Below, one piece after another: positions 10,069-21,783 of a DNA stretch of 31,914 bases. The position numbers were made by a program, and so were the translations under genes. The DNA lies in contig RCAB01000625.1 in assembly GCA_003640385.1 (NCBI GenBank), positions 1 through 31,914 on the forward strand, read 5' to 3'. This stretch comes from Setaria digitata (lineage: Eukaryota; Nematoda; Chromadorea; Rhabditida; Setariidae). How positions within the stretch are numbered: position 1 is the first letter of the stretch; each line of letters opens with the position of its first letter. Under the pieces are notes generated by a model, which was given only the letters and a program-made list of their open reading frames with translations, searched no databases and was not told the origin of the DNA.

Positions 10069-12605
10069 CTATACGTCAGGCTCTGCTTCAACGCTTTTTG
10101 GATCATATGTTAAACGAGGCCAGCTTGCTATATCTTCCTGTTTTAATATCAGTTCCAGTTTCCTTTCACCAATCACAACCTGCAAAAACTCGACGCTCGT
10201 CTAAAAAAAATCGAACTAGTTTTTGAATTCAAGTTTTTCTTTTCTTTTTTTTATTTAAATATCATCTCTGAAAAAAAAAGGAAATATGGGAAAGAAGAAA
10301 AAAATTACCTTCGATGCATCTACATCGATCCTACCAAACAGTTCGTAATTCAATTGCGTTTCTTTCGTGCCGAAACCATGAACGACTTTTACTTGCAGTA
10401 TAAGACCATTGCTTTCTACTTTACATGATTCCGGTACTGCTCCTTTACAGTAAATATTCAGATGGATGGAACCACCTCCGCTAAACCAGTCTTCACGAAT
10501 TTTATCAACCTTCTCTGTCTAAACAAGTAAATAATGCTGGATTTGACAAGAATTAAATGAAAAAAGTGTTAGTTTTCGGATTCAATCCCGTATCTTCAAG
10601 AAATAACTTCACTTTCGTTTGCATACTTTTGTTCAAAATTCAACTTTTAATAAAGAAGTTCAAAAAATACTACCACACTCCGGTATAGCTCTTACCTTTG
10701 CCCAGCAGTGTTTCCCTATCGTGCAGCCTTTCTGTTCGAGAAATGAACTGAAATCAGCAGTTTTCTTCTCACAGCAAGACCAGTACTTCATTCCTTCGTG
10801 AAATATTGCTACACCGTTGTGATACACGCACTTTTCGTCCCTACTTTTCTCTCCTTCATATACCTAAAACTCTATTCGAATCAACCTCTAAATCTCTTCC
10901 ATTCTCAGCACCTCTTTTTTTTTCTTTTTTTTTTTTTTTTTCAAAATTATCGAGCAACAGAATAATTGAGGCTAAATAGTTAATAATTTCAACGTTCAAT
11001 TTCCTTAAGGTAATATCATATTGGAAAATTGTGACTGCGCATTGTAAGTTTTTGAAATATAATAGAAAATGAGAGCTTTATTGATGAATAAAAAGAAAAT
11101 AACCATTTAAAGTATTTCATGAAGCGCACCTTTTCACAACCAGGGTTTTTGCACGACATCCCGACAAATATATCTTTTTCACTATCTTCTTTCACTTCGG
11201 ATTTGAATTTTTCAATAGCTTTCAAAGCTCCGTCAGTTGTTTCCAACTTTAACGGTCTCATTACTTTTAGCGAATCATGTCTGGCTGCTGGTTTGTTTAG
11301 ACCACTCCAAACAATTACCTGAAATGAAATATATTGCAAGTAGGTTCATTAAATGCACTTTTATATTAATGACCTTCTTGAAACAGCTTCAATAACAGAT
11401 GAAATCAAATAACTGCAGAAATAATAATAATGATGGGACTTTCTCTTATTAGCTCAATATTTCGCTCGGTGGTTTTCGAAATACAGAGTTATTGAGAAAA
11501 GCTTTCCTTCTCTGTCCCTTTTCTTCGAGTACGAAAAATCTCTTTCGTCTTCTCAAATGTGCACTGCATACAGGAAATTGGAAGCGTATTATTTCATGTG
11601 CCATGAATGATTAATAAAAACATTTAAAAAAAAAAAGCTAAAAAAATGAAGGATCAAGAAAGAATAAAAAATTAAAACAAATGAAAAAATATCGCAATGA
11701 TTAAAAAAATTTGCAACATAACTTTTCAACCACGTATTAAACAGAGCTTATAGATTATTAATCATCTTTCTTAATTCATTCTTACTGAGCAACATTTTGA
11801 TTTACATATATTTTGTGTAACATATCGCCGCATACTACACATACGCTTAAAATCTATGATGTTTCTACACCTGAATTACGACGAATAATGCAGTATAACA
11901 AACTGTTTGCATATACTTTTACTTCATTCCTGTCCAAAATAATGGTAAACAGCAATTACTAATACTCCCTGAATTTATAGTATAAAAACACCAATATGCG
12001 GAAACAAAATACCTCTTCTGGTACTTGTGGCTTCACTTTTGTCTCCGATTTCTCTGCTTTCGTTTCTACTACCGATTTTTGATTACTGTGTTGTCCACGT
12101 GTACATCCTTTCAAACTTAACCATGTGCTGAAATCTGTGCTTTTCCGATTGCAACAACTCCAAATTTTATAGGCATCATGAAAATACGGTGCACCCGGAT
12201 GATAGAGGCATGAATCTGAAAGAACATTTCTGGTAACAATCTTTCTAAATATATATTACTCCTAATTCAAGAGAAGTGATTCAGGTGTTGTTCCGGTAAA
12301 AAGAAGTGAAAAATTAAATCGGTGGAGGAGGTGTTGAGTGAACGGATTCGTACACCTGTAGCAAAGAGTTTATATATCCTATTTGGTGCTAAGTATGCTT
12401 AGATTAACAACAAAACGAAAGCCAAAAAAAGTTTGAACGGATAATATTTGACAGGATGACCACAGAAAGACACAGGCTTAATTAGGAGAAGAGGGAGAGG
12501 AAGAGAGAGAGAGAGAGAGATATGCTTACCGTCTTTGTTGTCGCTAGGGTCAAACTTTGTACCGCATCCTTTATTGTAGCAGTAAAGTAGTTTCTCCTCT
12601 CCCAT
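10069..12605 (-). CDS. CHORDC1: CHORD-containing HSP90 co-chaperone (CHORDC1/CHP-1, morgana), 6 exons
   Basis: Exons are 12605-12530, 12215-12013, 11318-11130, 10863-10696, 10518-10309 and 10179-10069, joining in frame to 318 aa plus stop (human 332 aa). CHORD-I spans about residues 9-68 ([39 protein letters not shown]). CHORD-II spans about 149-210 ([39 protein letters not shown]). The Cys/His zinc-ligand pattern looks intact in both. A CS (p23-like) domain follows from about 221 to 305 ([41 protein letters not shown]). The CHORD-CHORD-CS order is diagnostic of the animal co-chaperone that binds HSP90 and is linked to ROCK and centrosome control. The start is the first ATG after a 3' splice site, with an in-frame stop just upstream. 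Intron 1 carries a purine-rich (AG)9 run beside the donor. Confidence 0.96.
12502..12520. repeat. (AG)9 microsatellite in CHORDC1 intron 1
   Basis: A pure AG run on the plus strand reads as CT repeats in the transcript. It starts a few nucleotides inside the intron donor and continues into a longer CT-rich stretch. Confidence 0.85.
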
Positions 12606-12630
12606 TCACGAATTATTGTTGTAGTATCTG
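12606..12630 (-). promoter_or_regulatory. 3' splice site and 22-nt leader of CHORDC1
   Basis: The minus strand reads AATTTCAG|ATACTACAAC, with the CHORDC1 ATG 22 nt further on. A TGA directly precedes the ATG in frame, so translation does not extend upstream. It is either a spliced-leader acceptor or the acceptor of a 5' UTR intron. Confidence 0.55.
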
Positions 12631-12780
12631 AAATTACATACACAATAATTCCTAATCAGCAACAATAAGGAGAAATTAACCTGGAATATTAACTACCCAG
12701 AAATTCCGATTACGAAAGCGACGAAGTTTATGATAACAGCTAAATGATGAGAGAGCAGAGAAATGGAGAGAAAGAGAACA

Positions 12781-13246
12781 TTATGCTGTAATGTTTTCAA
12801 ACAGAGTAATAGAGATGAGAGTGGTTTTGTAGGATGCCCGGGATAACGCGGTGTTACTGAGACCGGGGTAGACCGAGCTACCGCGGTATCGTGGTGTTAT
12901 CAGGAATAACCATGTTGTCACGTTATTCCCGTGGTCGGAATGTATCAAATTGATATTGCTGGAATGAAGCAACAATGCGAAGTATTTGATTCTTCTGCAA
13001 AGAGCATAGCTAATTTGGATCCAGATAACTCCTGATTGCTGATAGTGAGCCGTGAACAATTTATCTGGCTATTATTCAGTTCAGGAATGTTTAAATTGAA
13101 CAGCATCACTAATTAAGCATTCTTCTTTCGAAGCCAAATTTACCTTTTTGATTAAGTTGAACAAGAATTGGCCCACATTTTTGTGCCATAATTTGCATGT
13201 TTCTCTCAGCTAGTTCACTAGCAGGCCAAAAATGTGGTAGTGTCAT
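12781..13246 (-). CDS. Doubtful two-exon ORF, unknown product
   Basis: A minus-strand ATG at 13246 opens 34 codons (starting MTLPHFWPASELAERN) that end at a good donor (AAAG|GTAAAT, exon 13246-13144). A possible acceptor, CAATCAG, at 13032 allows an in-phase join to an open stretch 13031-12781, giving 117 aa and a stop. I recognise no family. In favour: both parts are open and the donor is good. Against: the acceptor is weak, no splice acceptor or promoter is evident before the ATG, the first exon holds an 11-bp inverted repeat, and the second exon crosses the GC-rich hairpin block, where open frames arise easily. It lies between CHORDC1 and the homeobox gene on the same strand. It may be a real small gene, a 5' UTR fragment or chance. 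Confidence 0.25.
12841..12929. repeat. GC-rich nested inverted-repeat block
   Basis: This block is far richer in G and C than its surroundings. ACCGGGGTAG (12862-12871) pairs with CTACCGCGGT (12878-12887) across a 6-nt loop with one mismatch. It is flanked by GATAAC (12842-12847) and GTTATC (12896-12901). A second hairpin pairs GGAATAAC (12903-12910) with GTTATTCC (12922-12929). Function is unknown; candidates are a foldback element, a structured RNA or a regulatory site. Confidence 0.6.
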
Positions 13247-13274
13247 CGTGATAAGATAGTTTCAAACTATCACA
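13173..13274. repeat. Inverted repeats: 11-bp pair and a near-perfect palindrome
   Basis: CCACATTTTTG (13173-13183) is repeated inverted as CAAAAATGTGG (13227-13237). Just beyond it, GATAGTTT and AAACTATC (13255-13271) form a hairpin with a one-base loop, overlapped by an outer GTGATA/TATCAC pair (13248-13274). I do not recognise the element. Confidence 0.6.
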
Positions 13275-14701
13275 GCTCCAAGAGATTTATGATTATCAGT
13301 TCTTTTACGGTTTGTTTTCGACATGTCTCTGATTTTAAGCAACAGTTATTCTCAGAAATATGTTTAAGAGACAGGTATTGTTGTGAATTTATTATTGACT
13401 TCGCAAAATATCTAATATTTTTCTGAATTTTTCAGCATATTCAGTTTTGTTTTCGATGTTTTTTTTTTTTTTTTTTCTTTCAAATGTGAACAATTTTTCA
13501 GTGCAAAATATTTAGGCCTCCAGGAACTGATATCCCATAATAAGTTTGATCGAAGGATAGCGGCACACAGGATTCTATTTTCTTCCATTCTCTTTTCTCT
13601 GTTCAGAATCTTTGATGAGAAGATATGAGCAAAATGTTACAGTTGTGTATTTCTAAGTTCATATTTACTTCCAGTGATGGGTTGATTTTTTAGCCGTAAA
13701 CGCTTCCCTAAAAGATTCAAGTTTACATGATTTTATTTAGTGGCAGTGCTCGAAAAACTGAAATCTACTTTGGTATAGTGGAAAAGAAGGCAAGAGAAAT
13801 TGGATCACGAGAGCCAGTTAATTTTGAATTCTTACAATTAACTGATTTTAATAAATTAATAATTTGTTTACGCTCATCTATTATTTGCTTGTGAAAATAG
13901 CCCCTTCATATCTGAATGAATGATTATGACATTTCGATATCACTTTTATGCTTTTTTCTTTTTTTTACTTTTTGTAATTCGTCAATTGATTTACTGATTA
14001 TTTGTTGATTTTTTTTTCCAAATGTGTTCTCTCCAGCAATTCAACTCTTTGATTTTGATTAAAAAAAAAAAAAAATCCTTGTGATTTTTACATGTCTTCA
14101 TCAACGCTTGTTTATCCACCTAAATATGATTTGTGGGATAAAGGAGAAATTAAAGACAAGAACTTTCCTACCTTTCGTTTATGCACAGTAGTCACTAATG
14201 TTTTGCCAGCTTAGATTACTTTTTTTCTAAGCAATCAGTTCCTCTTCTTTTCAGTGCTAGAAACAAAATTTCTCTTCCATTATACATGAACTTAAATCAT
14301 TTTCCACGTATTAGCATTTTGTTATTTTACAATCACCTCCTGAACAGAATGATCAAATATGTTATCAGAGAAGCATATGGAATACATCGACTGTCCTGTA
14401 GGTGATACCTGTTGGATCATCATTTGTCATTTGTTGACTAACGACTTTCTCTAGTCCTAAATAAATGTGGATGTACACTGTTTTGTTTCTGTTAAATCGG
14501 ATTACTTTCAGCTTATCTAAGTTGGATGAAGCAGTAGAATCACTCCAGCGCAAATACTTCAGGTCAAATCATAGGATGGAGCTCGTTAATAATAATTTGT
14601 TGTTCCGTTCAGCAACTAATAAATGACGTTGACAGCTTTCAGTGCATCATCAATGTTCATATAATAATATGCAAACTAAATATTCAGGAACAAATGAATA
14701 T
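13275..14701. other. Gene-poor AT-rich interval between CHORDC1 and the homeobox gene
   Basis: I see no gene with family similarity here. The only stretch worth noting is a minus-strand reading frame of about 70 codons ending at 14365, open from roughly 14575 but without an ATG at its start. It lies past the homeobox poly(A) signal and matches no family I know. The rest is A/T runs and low-complexity sequence, which would include any promoter upstream of CHORDC1. Confidence 0.5.
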
Positions 14702-14707
14702 TTTATT
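14702..14707 (-). terminator. Homeobox gene poly(A) signal
   Basis: The minus strand reads AATAAA about 20 nt past the homeobox stop codon, implying a very short 3' UTR. Confidence 0.6.
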
Positions 14708-14727
14708 TGGCAAAAATTAGATTTTAG

Positions 14728-17700
14728 CTACGGTCTAGTTAACGTTCGAATGGAGCAAAATTGACTTAAAGCTGTTGATAATAGTGGAGGTGGTGATGCT
14801 AATGGTGGAATTAGACTAGATTCATTAAGCTGTACACTAGATATAACAGTACCATGTTGGCCATTGCACTGATTTAATTTCTGATCATCACGTTCTGTTT
14901 TTCGCCATTTCGCTCGACGATTTTGAAACCATACCTGTAAACTTTCGTCCTTTCCATATCATAAAAGGTACTTCACTTTGGATACATCAAAATTTTTTAC
15001 AGAATAATTTTACCATTTAATTTGATCACATTTAATGATAAGCGAATATTTCTACTTAACATACCTGTACTCTAGCTTCGGGTAAATTTATTTTTGTAGC
15101 AAGCTCTTCGCGTGCAAACACATCGGGATAATGCGATTTGCGGAAAGCTGCTTCAAGTTCATTTAACTAAAAGAAGAGGAAGGCGAAAAAAGAAGAAGTT
15201 GTTTCCGAGAAAGTCGGAAATGTAGAGAAATTTAATTTTGATATCAAACATTTAGCAAAAGTGCAACAGTCTCCTTTTAATCATGTATAAAATGATGGCA
15301 AAGAAAAAAGTTTGAAAGATCTTTTAAAGTAAAACAGAAGAAAGTTTGAAAGATTTAAAGCAAAACAGATAAACAGCGATAATAATCCTCGCTGAAAAGA
15401 ATGTCACTTTATCCGTAAAAATTTGATATATTTGATATTAATATTATTCTACATAAATTTAAAAGAAGAAAAAAAAAAAAAAAAAAGAAGAGTTGGAAGT
15501 TTGAATTAGTTGCTTCGGTGGTTTAGAAATTATTTGATACTACTGTTATTTCATCTAAATTTGTTTTCAACGATTTTCTATTAGCATTCTAAAAATCAAT
15601 TTTCTCTGGCCACTTCAATTAATCATGCTAAGATCAGCTTTTTCATTCATCTAAGTAAAAAATATCCATAATTCTTCTATTGTTTTGCATTGCTAATTAA
15701 TTTGGAGCATGTAATTTTTTAAATTCTAAAATGCTTCGATCATTTTAACTACAAAAAAAAAAAAAAAAAATTCGAAAATCTTCATGCTTCAATACTCTTA
15801 TCCGGGTGATTTTCTCCTGAAAACTGTATTCACTTCATATCATGCAATGTTAATTTCTAGTACGACGAAGCTATGTTGTAGTTAAAACACTATGCACGAA
15901 TAAAAAAAGAAAAAAAAACATCAAATATATTTTTACTGATTCGAAAAAAAAAAAAAAAAGTTATTTCCATGGATTCGTTTTATTAGTTAGCAAAAGTTTT
16001 TTTTTTTTTTAAAGTTCCACATATAAGTGATGGATGGGTTAGGAAAAGTTCTTTCAATGAAGGATAGTAAATTTGTTTAAAGGATTTTCGGAACGCATAA
16101 TTAAATTTTGTTCAGGATGAGCCAAATTGAATTGTAAGATCCGGTCATGATAAAATTAGTTTATTTGTCGCATTTCGTTCGTCTTCACGACGATAAAATT
16201 GCATCAACTTAATATAATTCTTTCTTCTTCGACTTCTCTATCATCTTATCATTGTTGATGAAAATGTGTAAAGATCTTCATCTATGAATTGCTCACATAA
16301 TTGTCATTCTTAAACAGTAAATTATTTCAAATTATGAAAATATCACTTGATGCAAAATGATAATGTAAATGAATGGAACAGGCATGCTAAATTCAATGTA
16401 CTTTTCCTGGATAGTTAACTAGATTGATCTAGAAGAATTGTTTTTTTTTTTATATGTAATGGTTGAACTGATCGTAAAAAAACAATGTTCAGATGTCGAA
16501 TTGAACTCACTCAATTGATGCTAATTCTTATCAGTTGAATTCTTATGATTAACGAGAAAAGTGCTATCGATATTAAATTATTCACTGGAAAACGAAAAAG
16601 CAAATTGTTTTTACTAATAATTTTTGATTTTTGTAATATTCATAATAATAGTGTATGTAATTAGAGGCTAAATTTGGAGAGATTTATGCAATAGAATTTA
16701 AGTTATTCTTCGGCAAATTGAAGGAAAAATTGACTGATTTTAGATTAAATTAGCAATTCTATTTAAGTCAATAAACTGTTTGCAGAAAATTACTAATCAA
16801 TTCACTTCCGATGAATTAATTTTCCATTGCGCAACAAAACTTCATTAAAAATCTGAATACTTAATTTAAAATTATTATAGGAAAGTTCACTTAATTTATT
16901 AGTCTATTAGAATTTTCTTTTATTACAATTATCGAAATTTTATTGATGTACGAAATTTGCATGAAAATAAACATAAAAGAAAATCTCTCACAAAAGATGT
17001 TGATATTGTTGATATTATTATTATTATTATTATTAATTAAGCGTTTCTTCAGACTAAAAGATTGAGCATTAAGCAATATTACTGCCCAAATACTATTATA
17101 AAATTTAATAATAAGCTCATACCTGTTGCTGATTAAATGTTGTTCGATTACGGCGTTGCTTTCGTTTAGTTCCATCATCCGTAGTATTACTTGCATATGC
17201 TGTGAAATAGGTTTGACAGTTTTGTTCGTAAACTTTTCGAGTAGTCGCAGAGGTAAAATCTAAACTTCTGAATGATATTTTCTCCAAATGTAAAGCATTA
17301 AAGAACAAAAAAAAAAACAATTTTAAGTAGAAGTTGCAAAAAATAATAATAATAATAATTTGTAAATTTATAAAGATGCAAAAATAAATTAGTGAAAATT
17401 TTACTATAAAATTTTAGATACCATTTGCTTTTATGATCCTTTAATGATCTTTTAGTTTTGCATTAGTCTAATCTTATTATCCTGGCTCTTTTAACTAAAT
17501 GTATCATTTTGTTTCCTATGACTAATCATTGGTAGCATTTCTGATGGTGCCATAACATATCATGATTAATTTTTATCAAATTTACTATTGATGCAGTTCG
17601 ATAAGCAACATCATCATATTTGTATTAATTATCGAAATCAAATGTTATTATTTATTGATGATTTATTAGAAAATTGCATTAATTAATAGATTGATTACAA

Positions 17701-17932
17701 CTGTTTACGGATAGATTGAAATGGACCTGATTGTTTGACCACTTATTTGAATTTCGAATTCTTATATGGAAAAATTGAAATTGAATGAATTTTGAATGAA
17801 ACAAAAATGTTTTAGCTTACCGGTATTGCTTCGAGTAAAATCATACGATGATAGAGGTTGAAGTGGTGGTAACAAAGTTGGCCAAGCTGTTGATGGTGCC
17901 GTAGCACTGAATGTATAACCAGGAAACATCAT
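14728..17932 (-). CDS. DRGX: Paired-like (Q50) homeodomain transcription factor, closest to DRGX/PRRXL1, 4 exons
   Basis: Exons are 17932-17821, 17259-17123, 15166-15065 and 14934-14728, giving 185 aa plus stop. The homeodomain spans about residues 72-131: it opens with [20 protein letters not shown], has [20 protein letters not shown], and recognition helix [14 protein letters not shown] with Gln at homeodomain position 50 and Asn at 51. There is no paired domain. By eye, the homeodomain and the preceding KRKQ best match vertebrate and fly DRGX, with about 11 differences; Rax and Arx types fit less well. DRGX controls sensory-neuron identity in other animals; the role here is inferred. An intron falls between homeodomain residues 46 and 47, common in this class. 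The protein is short, and the tail ends [10 protein letters not shown], at most a remnant of an OAR motif. The start is the first of two adjacent ATGs; an upstream coding exon is not excluded because the frame stays open back to the acceptor. Confidence 0.85.
17014..17034. repeat. (ATT)7 microsatellite in the homeobox intron
   Basis: Seven ATT units lie near the 5' end of the 1.96-kb intron that splits the homeodomain. A similar (AAT)6 run lies at 17342-17359 in the preceding intron. Confidence 0.85.
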
Positions 17933-17944
17933 ATTTAAATTCTA
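17933..17944 (-). promoter_or_regulatory. 3' splice site before the homeobox ATG
   Basis: The minus strand reads TTGTTTAG|AATTTAAAT then ATGATG. It may accept a spliced leader or an upstream cis exon. The 9-nt stretch has no stop in frame with the ATG, so an N-terminal exon further upstream remains possible. Confidence 0.45.
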
Positions 17945-20106
17945 AACAATTCATTTGTTGAAGTTTAAAAAAAGCGACAAAATTATATAGCAAAAGAGAG
18001 AGAAAAAAAAAAAATGTAAGCAAACATCAGATGTATGCTATTAATGAATTCATTTTTTATCATTTTCAAGTTCAGAACTACTTCAATTCTATCAATATTT
18101 AAGTGAAAAGAAAAAATGCGAAAAGTTTTAGAGTTATCAAAATTGTAAAAATGAAAATGTGGAATGTCTGAAAATGATCAGTACGATTTATTAAATTGCA
18201 AAAAAAAAAAAAAGAAATTATTATTATTTAAAATTGTTGCAAACAGTTGAATGTTTTTCTCAATTGATAATCTAATGTTATACTGTAAAAAATTACAATA
18301 GATTTAGTGATGATAAAATTATCTTTTAAAAAATTATCGAATAATCTTTAGCATTCAAGAAAAAAAAAAAAAAGAAAGCAACTTTTGAAATGTACACATA
18401 AATCATCATATAGCAACAAAATACAAACATTTTTATTCAATCGTTCATTTTTTTTTTCCTCTAAACACTAATCAGTATCAATGATAAATAATATCAATAA
18501 ACTAAACTATCATCAAGACATTTTTCTTATTTTTAGCTTCAAAAAAAAAAAAAAACATTTTTTTTTTCTTTTTAACTTCTATCTAATCTTTAAAAATTGT
18601 CAACCATACATGATAGCACATTCTTAAATTGTTTAGAATTTACTACTTTTCCAAAAAGGTTATTCTCTCAAATAGCAAAAGCTTAACTCCTCCTTCTGCT
18701 CCTTCTTCTTCTTTGTCAATTTTAACTTCTACTTCTTTCCATCTTATCATCATCCTTCTGTTATAGCTCATCACTTCATTGATTCAGTTATCTGATTGAC
18801 ATATATGGTTTCCATCCATATAGATCCAAATAGAATTTACTTCGAGATTTACTTTCCAATTGAGTTAGATGCGCTTCGTTACATCGTTAATTCAATTGCC
18901 ATCGAAGCGCTGTCGTCTCTTCAACTGCCTTCAATTTATGATAACTATCAATGAATGATATCATAGGAACTCAATCAACAATGAGATATTATTATCATTA
19001 AGCTTGAGCAAATAACTAAATCCTAATAAGCAGCATATTATATAAGTAATGAGTGCAATTTATTCATTAAAAATAAACAGAATGATAAATTTCAATTAAT
19101 TTAGAAAAGCTTAGAATGCACATTGTAAGATTTTAAAATTTACCATTATTTCCTTAATCTTAATTGTTATAATTTCTAAATTCTAAAAGCTTGTTATTAT
19201 TGATTGATAAAATTATAAAATTAAGAGATTATTCATAACTTCATAATTCTCTAAATCTATATTTCTATTATAATTTCTAGATTTTAAATTTTTCAAGGAA
19301 CTATTCATAAGTCATAATTGATTTTTTTTTTTTAAATTTAAATTTGAAATAATTGATTGCTAAATCTTTAATTGATAAATCAAATATGCATGTTTATTTT
19401 CATTATCTATTCATCACGCACAATATTACAATCTTAATTGACAAAGCATGAAATGCTTCAAAATTTTCTCATAAAACAAAAAACTTTTCCTATATTTCTG
19501 TTAATGATTGATCTAATAAAGAGAATTATTTAATAATTATCTTCAAAATTTTTATGCTGAGAATTTTTTTACCGTTAATCGGCATACATATTGTATGTAA
19601 TGCAATTTTCCAAATGCAATAAAAATTAAAAAAAAAAAACTCTTGAGCAAATGAAAAAGATACAGGTGCATAAGCCAAGTTGACACCAATTAGCTTGATT
19701 GATGTCTACATTCTTTTAACCTTCTCCGTCACTGCAATAATTTTGCTTGCTTGTAATCTATTCAATTTAGTTATTAATCTTGTCAAACAAACTTACAAGC
19801 CCAGCCTTTTATTCAGAATTTTCTTAAATCAATCCTCATATTAACTTATTAAATGAGATAGCATTCACTCGTTCATGACACCATCACTTATACTAATTAA
19901 AGCTATTTCTTTCGTCAAAAATTTCCTTAATATGCATAAGTCGTATTTAACTAACCGGTGCCTGATACAGTGTACCAATAATTTTCAACTTCATAAAAAA
20001 GAAAAACACCTAAACAAAAGCTAGTCATTCTACAGAGCCTCATTTCCAATTAACAGGACTGTCTCCAGACCAACGTATAGTAAGAGTTTGATTGTTTCTT
20101 AAAACA
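17945..20106. other. AT-rich region upstream of the homeobox gene
   Basis: No coding sequence is recognised on either strand. It contains many A/T runs and scattered ATTA/TAAT cores, and is the natural place for the homeobox promoter and enhancers. A GCGCTTCG/CGAAGCGC inverted repeat at 18871-18910 encloses a near-consensus paired-homeodomain site and is described under findings. Confidence 0.5.
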
Positions 20107-20112
20107 TTTATT
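20107..20112 (-). terminator. Candidate tbc-2 poly(A) signal
   Basis: AATAAA on the minus strand lies about 70 nt past the stop of the candidate last tbc-2 exon. It supports that exon over an earlier alternative near 21216, which has no canonical hexamer close behind it. Confidence 0.45.
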
Positions 20113-20180
20113 AAATTGTTTTGGAATAAATTTCTATTACCGACGACAGCAAAATGATAAAATAAAACTCTTTCTTTTTT

Positions 20181-20213
20181 CTACCTCGTATACTGGAAAT
20201 CACTTTGCAGCTG
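20181..20213 (-). CDS. Candidate last exon of tbc-2
   Basis: After the acceptor AATCTTACAG the minus strand reads ten codons (QLQSDFQYTR) and TAG in phase with exon 19, making a charged helical tail as in TBC1D2. A poly(A) hexamer follows. The implied intron is about 1.04 kb. Alternatives are a 41-nt intron ending at 21217 followed directly by GAA TGA, or read-through of the exon 19 donor for some 33 codons. Confidence 0.45.
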   Translation of the reverse strand, partial: QLQSDFQYTR

Positions 20214-21751
20214 CTGTAAGATTCTTTAGTCTATTTGCATAAAAAAAAAAAATTTTCACATTTCACTGCTTTAGTTTAAAATCCTTCCGATTCATTAATT
20301 TATTTACATGGAAAGAATTATTACTTAAAACATGAAATATGAATACATAAAAAAAGATTCATCATATTAACCTAATAGATAAGTTCCGATACAAAATGAC
20401 AGACAAAATGTTGATATGGTACATAATAGGCAAAGATTTCTTGAAATGAACAGCAAATTAATCGACTGTTTTTGAAGACGAAAAGATATTATAGGAAAGA
20501 CATGAATAAGGCATGTTCAAATTCTGTGCACATTTAGAAAAAAATGAATGAAGTAAACGATTTGGAAGACAGTTAAAATTTACATGAGAAGATTTATATG
20601 CATACAGTTGCTTTGAAAACTTATAGAATCAAAAAATCAACTGAAAATTTAACATCGGAAATTACAATATTCATAGCATTACTTGACAGCTAAACATACT
20701 GCTGAGAAATCATTCAAAATAATGAGAGTGGAATGTTATAACACAAATTACCGAAGTCGATATGAAGACCAAAAATAATACGTGAAAATAAGAACAACAT
20801 AACAATAAGTGTAGAAAATCACAGCATTATCATGAAAAACCTTCGCAATAAAACAAAAAAATGAAAAAAAATAAAAAAATAAAAATAAATGAACCACTGA
20901 GTATACCAAAGTGATACGGCACAGAAAATCTTTCGAACTTTAGACAGAAGATAGAAGCCTAGAAGTGTTAAGAAAAACGATTCCTAATCAATGCCAAATG
21001 AAAGTGATGCAAATTGCTTTTCACATACCATCAGCTGCCACATCACTTACTGTGTGGCCTAAAATTTTTTCAGTATAAAAAATTCTCTAATTTTAATTCA
21101 GTGAATCATAAACAGCGTGAAATATCGTTTAGTGAAAAATTACATTGGTTAAGGATTAAAACTTCAACGAATTCAACTTATATGTTGGAAAACAAATTTT
21201 CTTAATCAACTCATTCCTAAAAAACATCCTTAAATACACAGAAAAGATATAACTTACTGTTAACTGACTAAGATAGAACTGCCTCTTGATTTCAATCCCT
21301 TTTTGCGGGAAAGGATTTAAGTCGTTAAAAGCAACCTGAAATTAAAAAAGTGCATAATTTATATAATTGTAAAAAAAAAAACTACCCAGTATTTGTAATG
21401 ACTCATCCTTTTTTCTGCTACTTCAGCAAAAACAGGAAAGATCTGAAACAAAAGATCACACATATTTACATCATTGAACAGATCCAGTTTTTTATACAAA
21501 CAACAAAATCAATCCCTTACCTGCGCCAATGTCTTGAAATTGGGAACATATTGTGCTATTCTGCTCAGTGATGCATGCACAGCTCCAACAGATTTACACT
21601 CTAATACTGAGGTTTCGGAAAGCTTCAATACCGCAAGAGCAAATCGAAAAAGAACCTAAGGAGAATTAAAGTTGATATATAAACAAAACATTACCATTCT
21701 TTTAATAGTTCGAAATTCAACACTATGTTATAATTTTCGCTTTCAATCGCT

Positions 21752-21783
<32 letters not shown>

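Noticed and set aside
12841..12929. tRNA or other Pol III gene in the GC-rich block
   Set aside because: No B-box-like GGTTCGAATCC and no cloverleaf could be drawn; the stems are simple hairpins.
21216..21257. A 41-nt intron ending TTTTTTAG giving tbc-2 a one-codon last exon (GAA TGA)
   Set aside because: The intron would be much shorter than the others here and no poly(A) hexamer follows closely. The exon at 20213-20181 has both a fair acceptor and a nearby AATAAA, though it is not proven.
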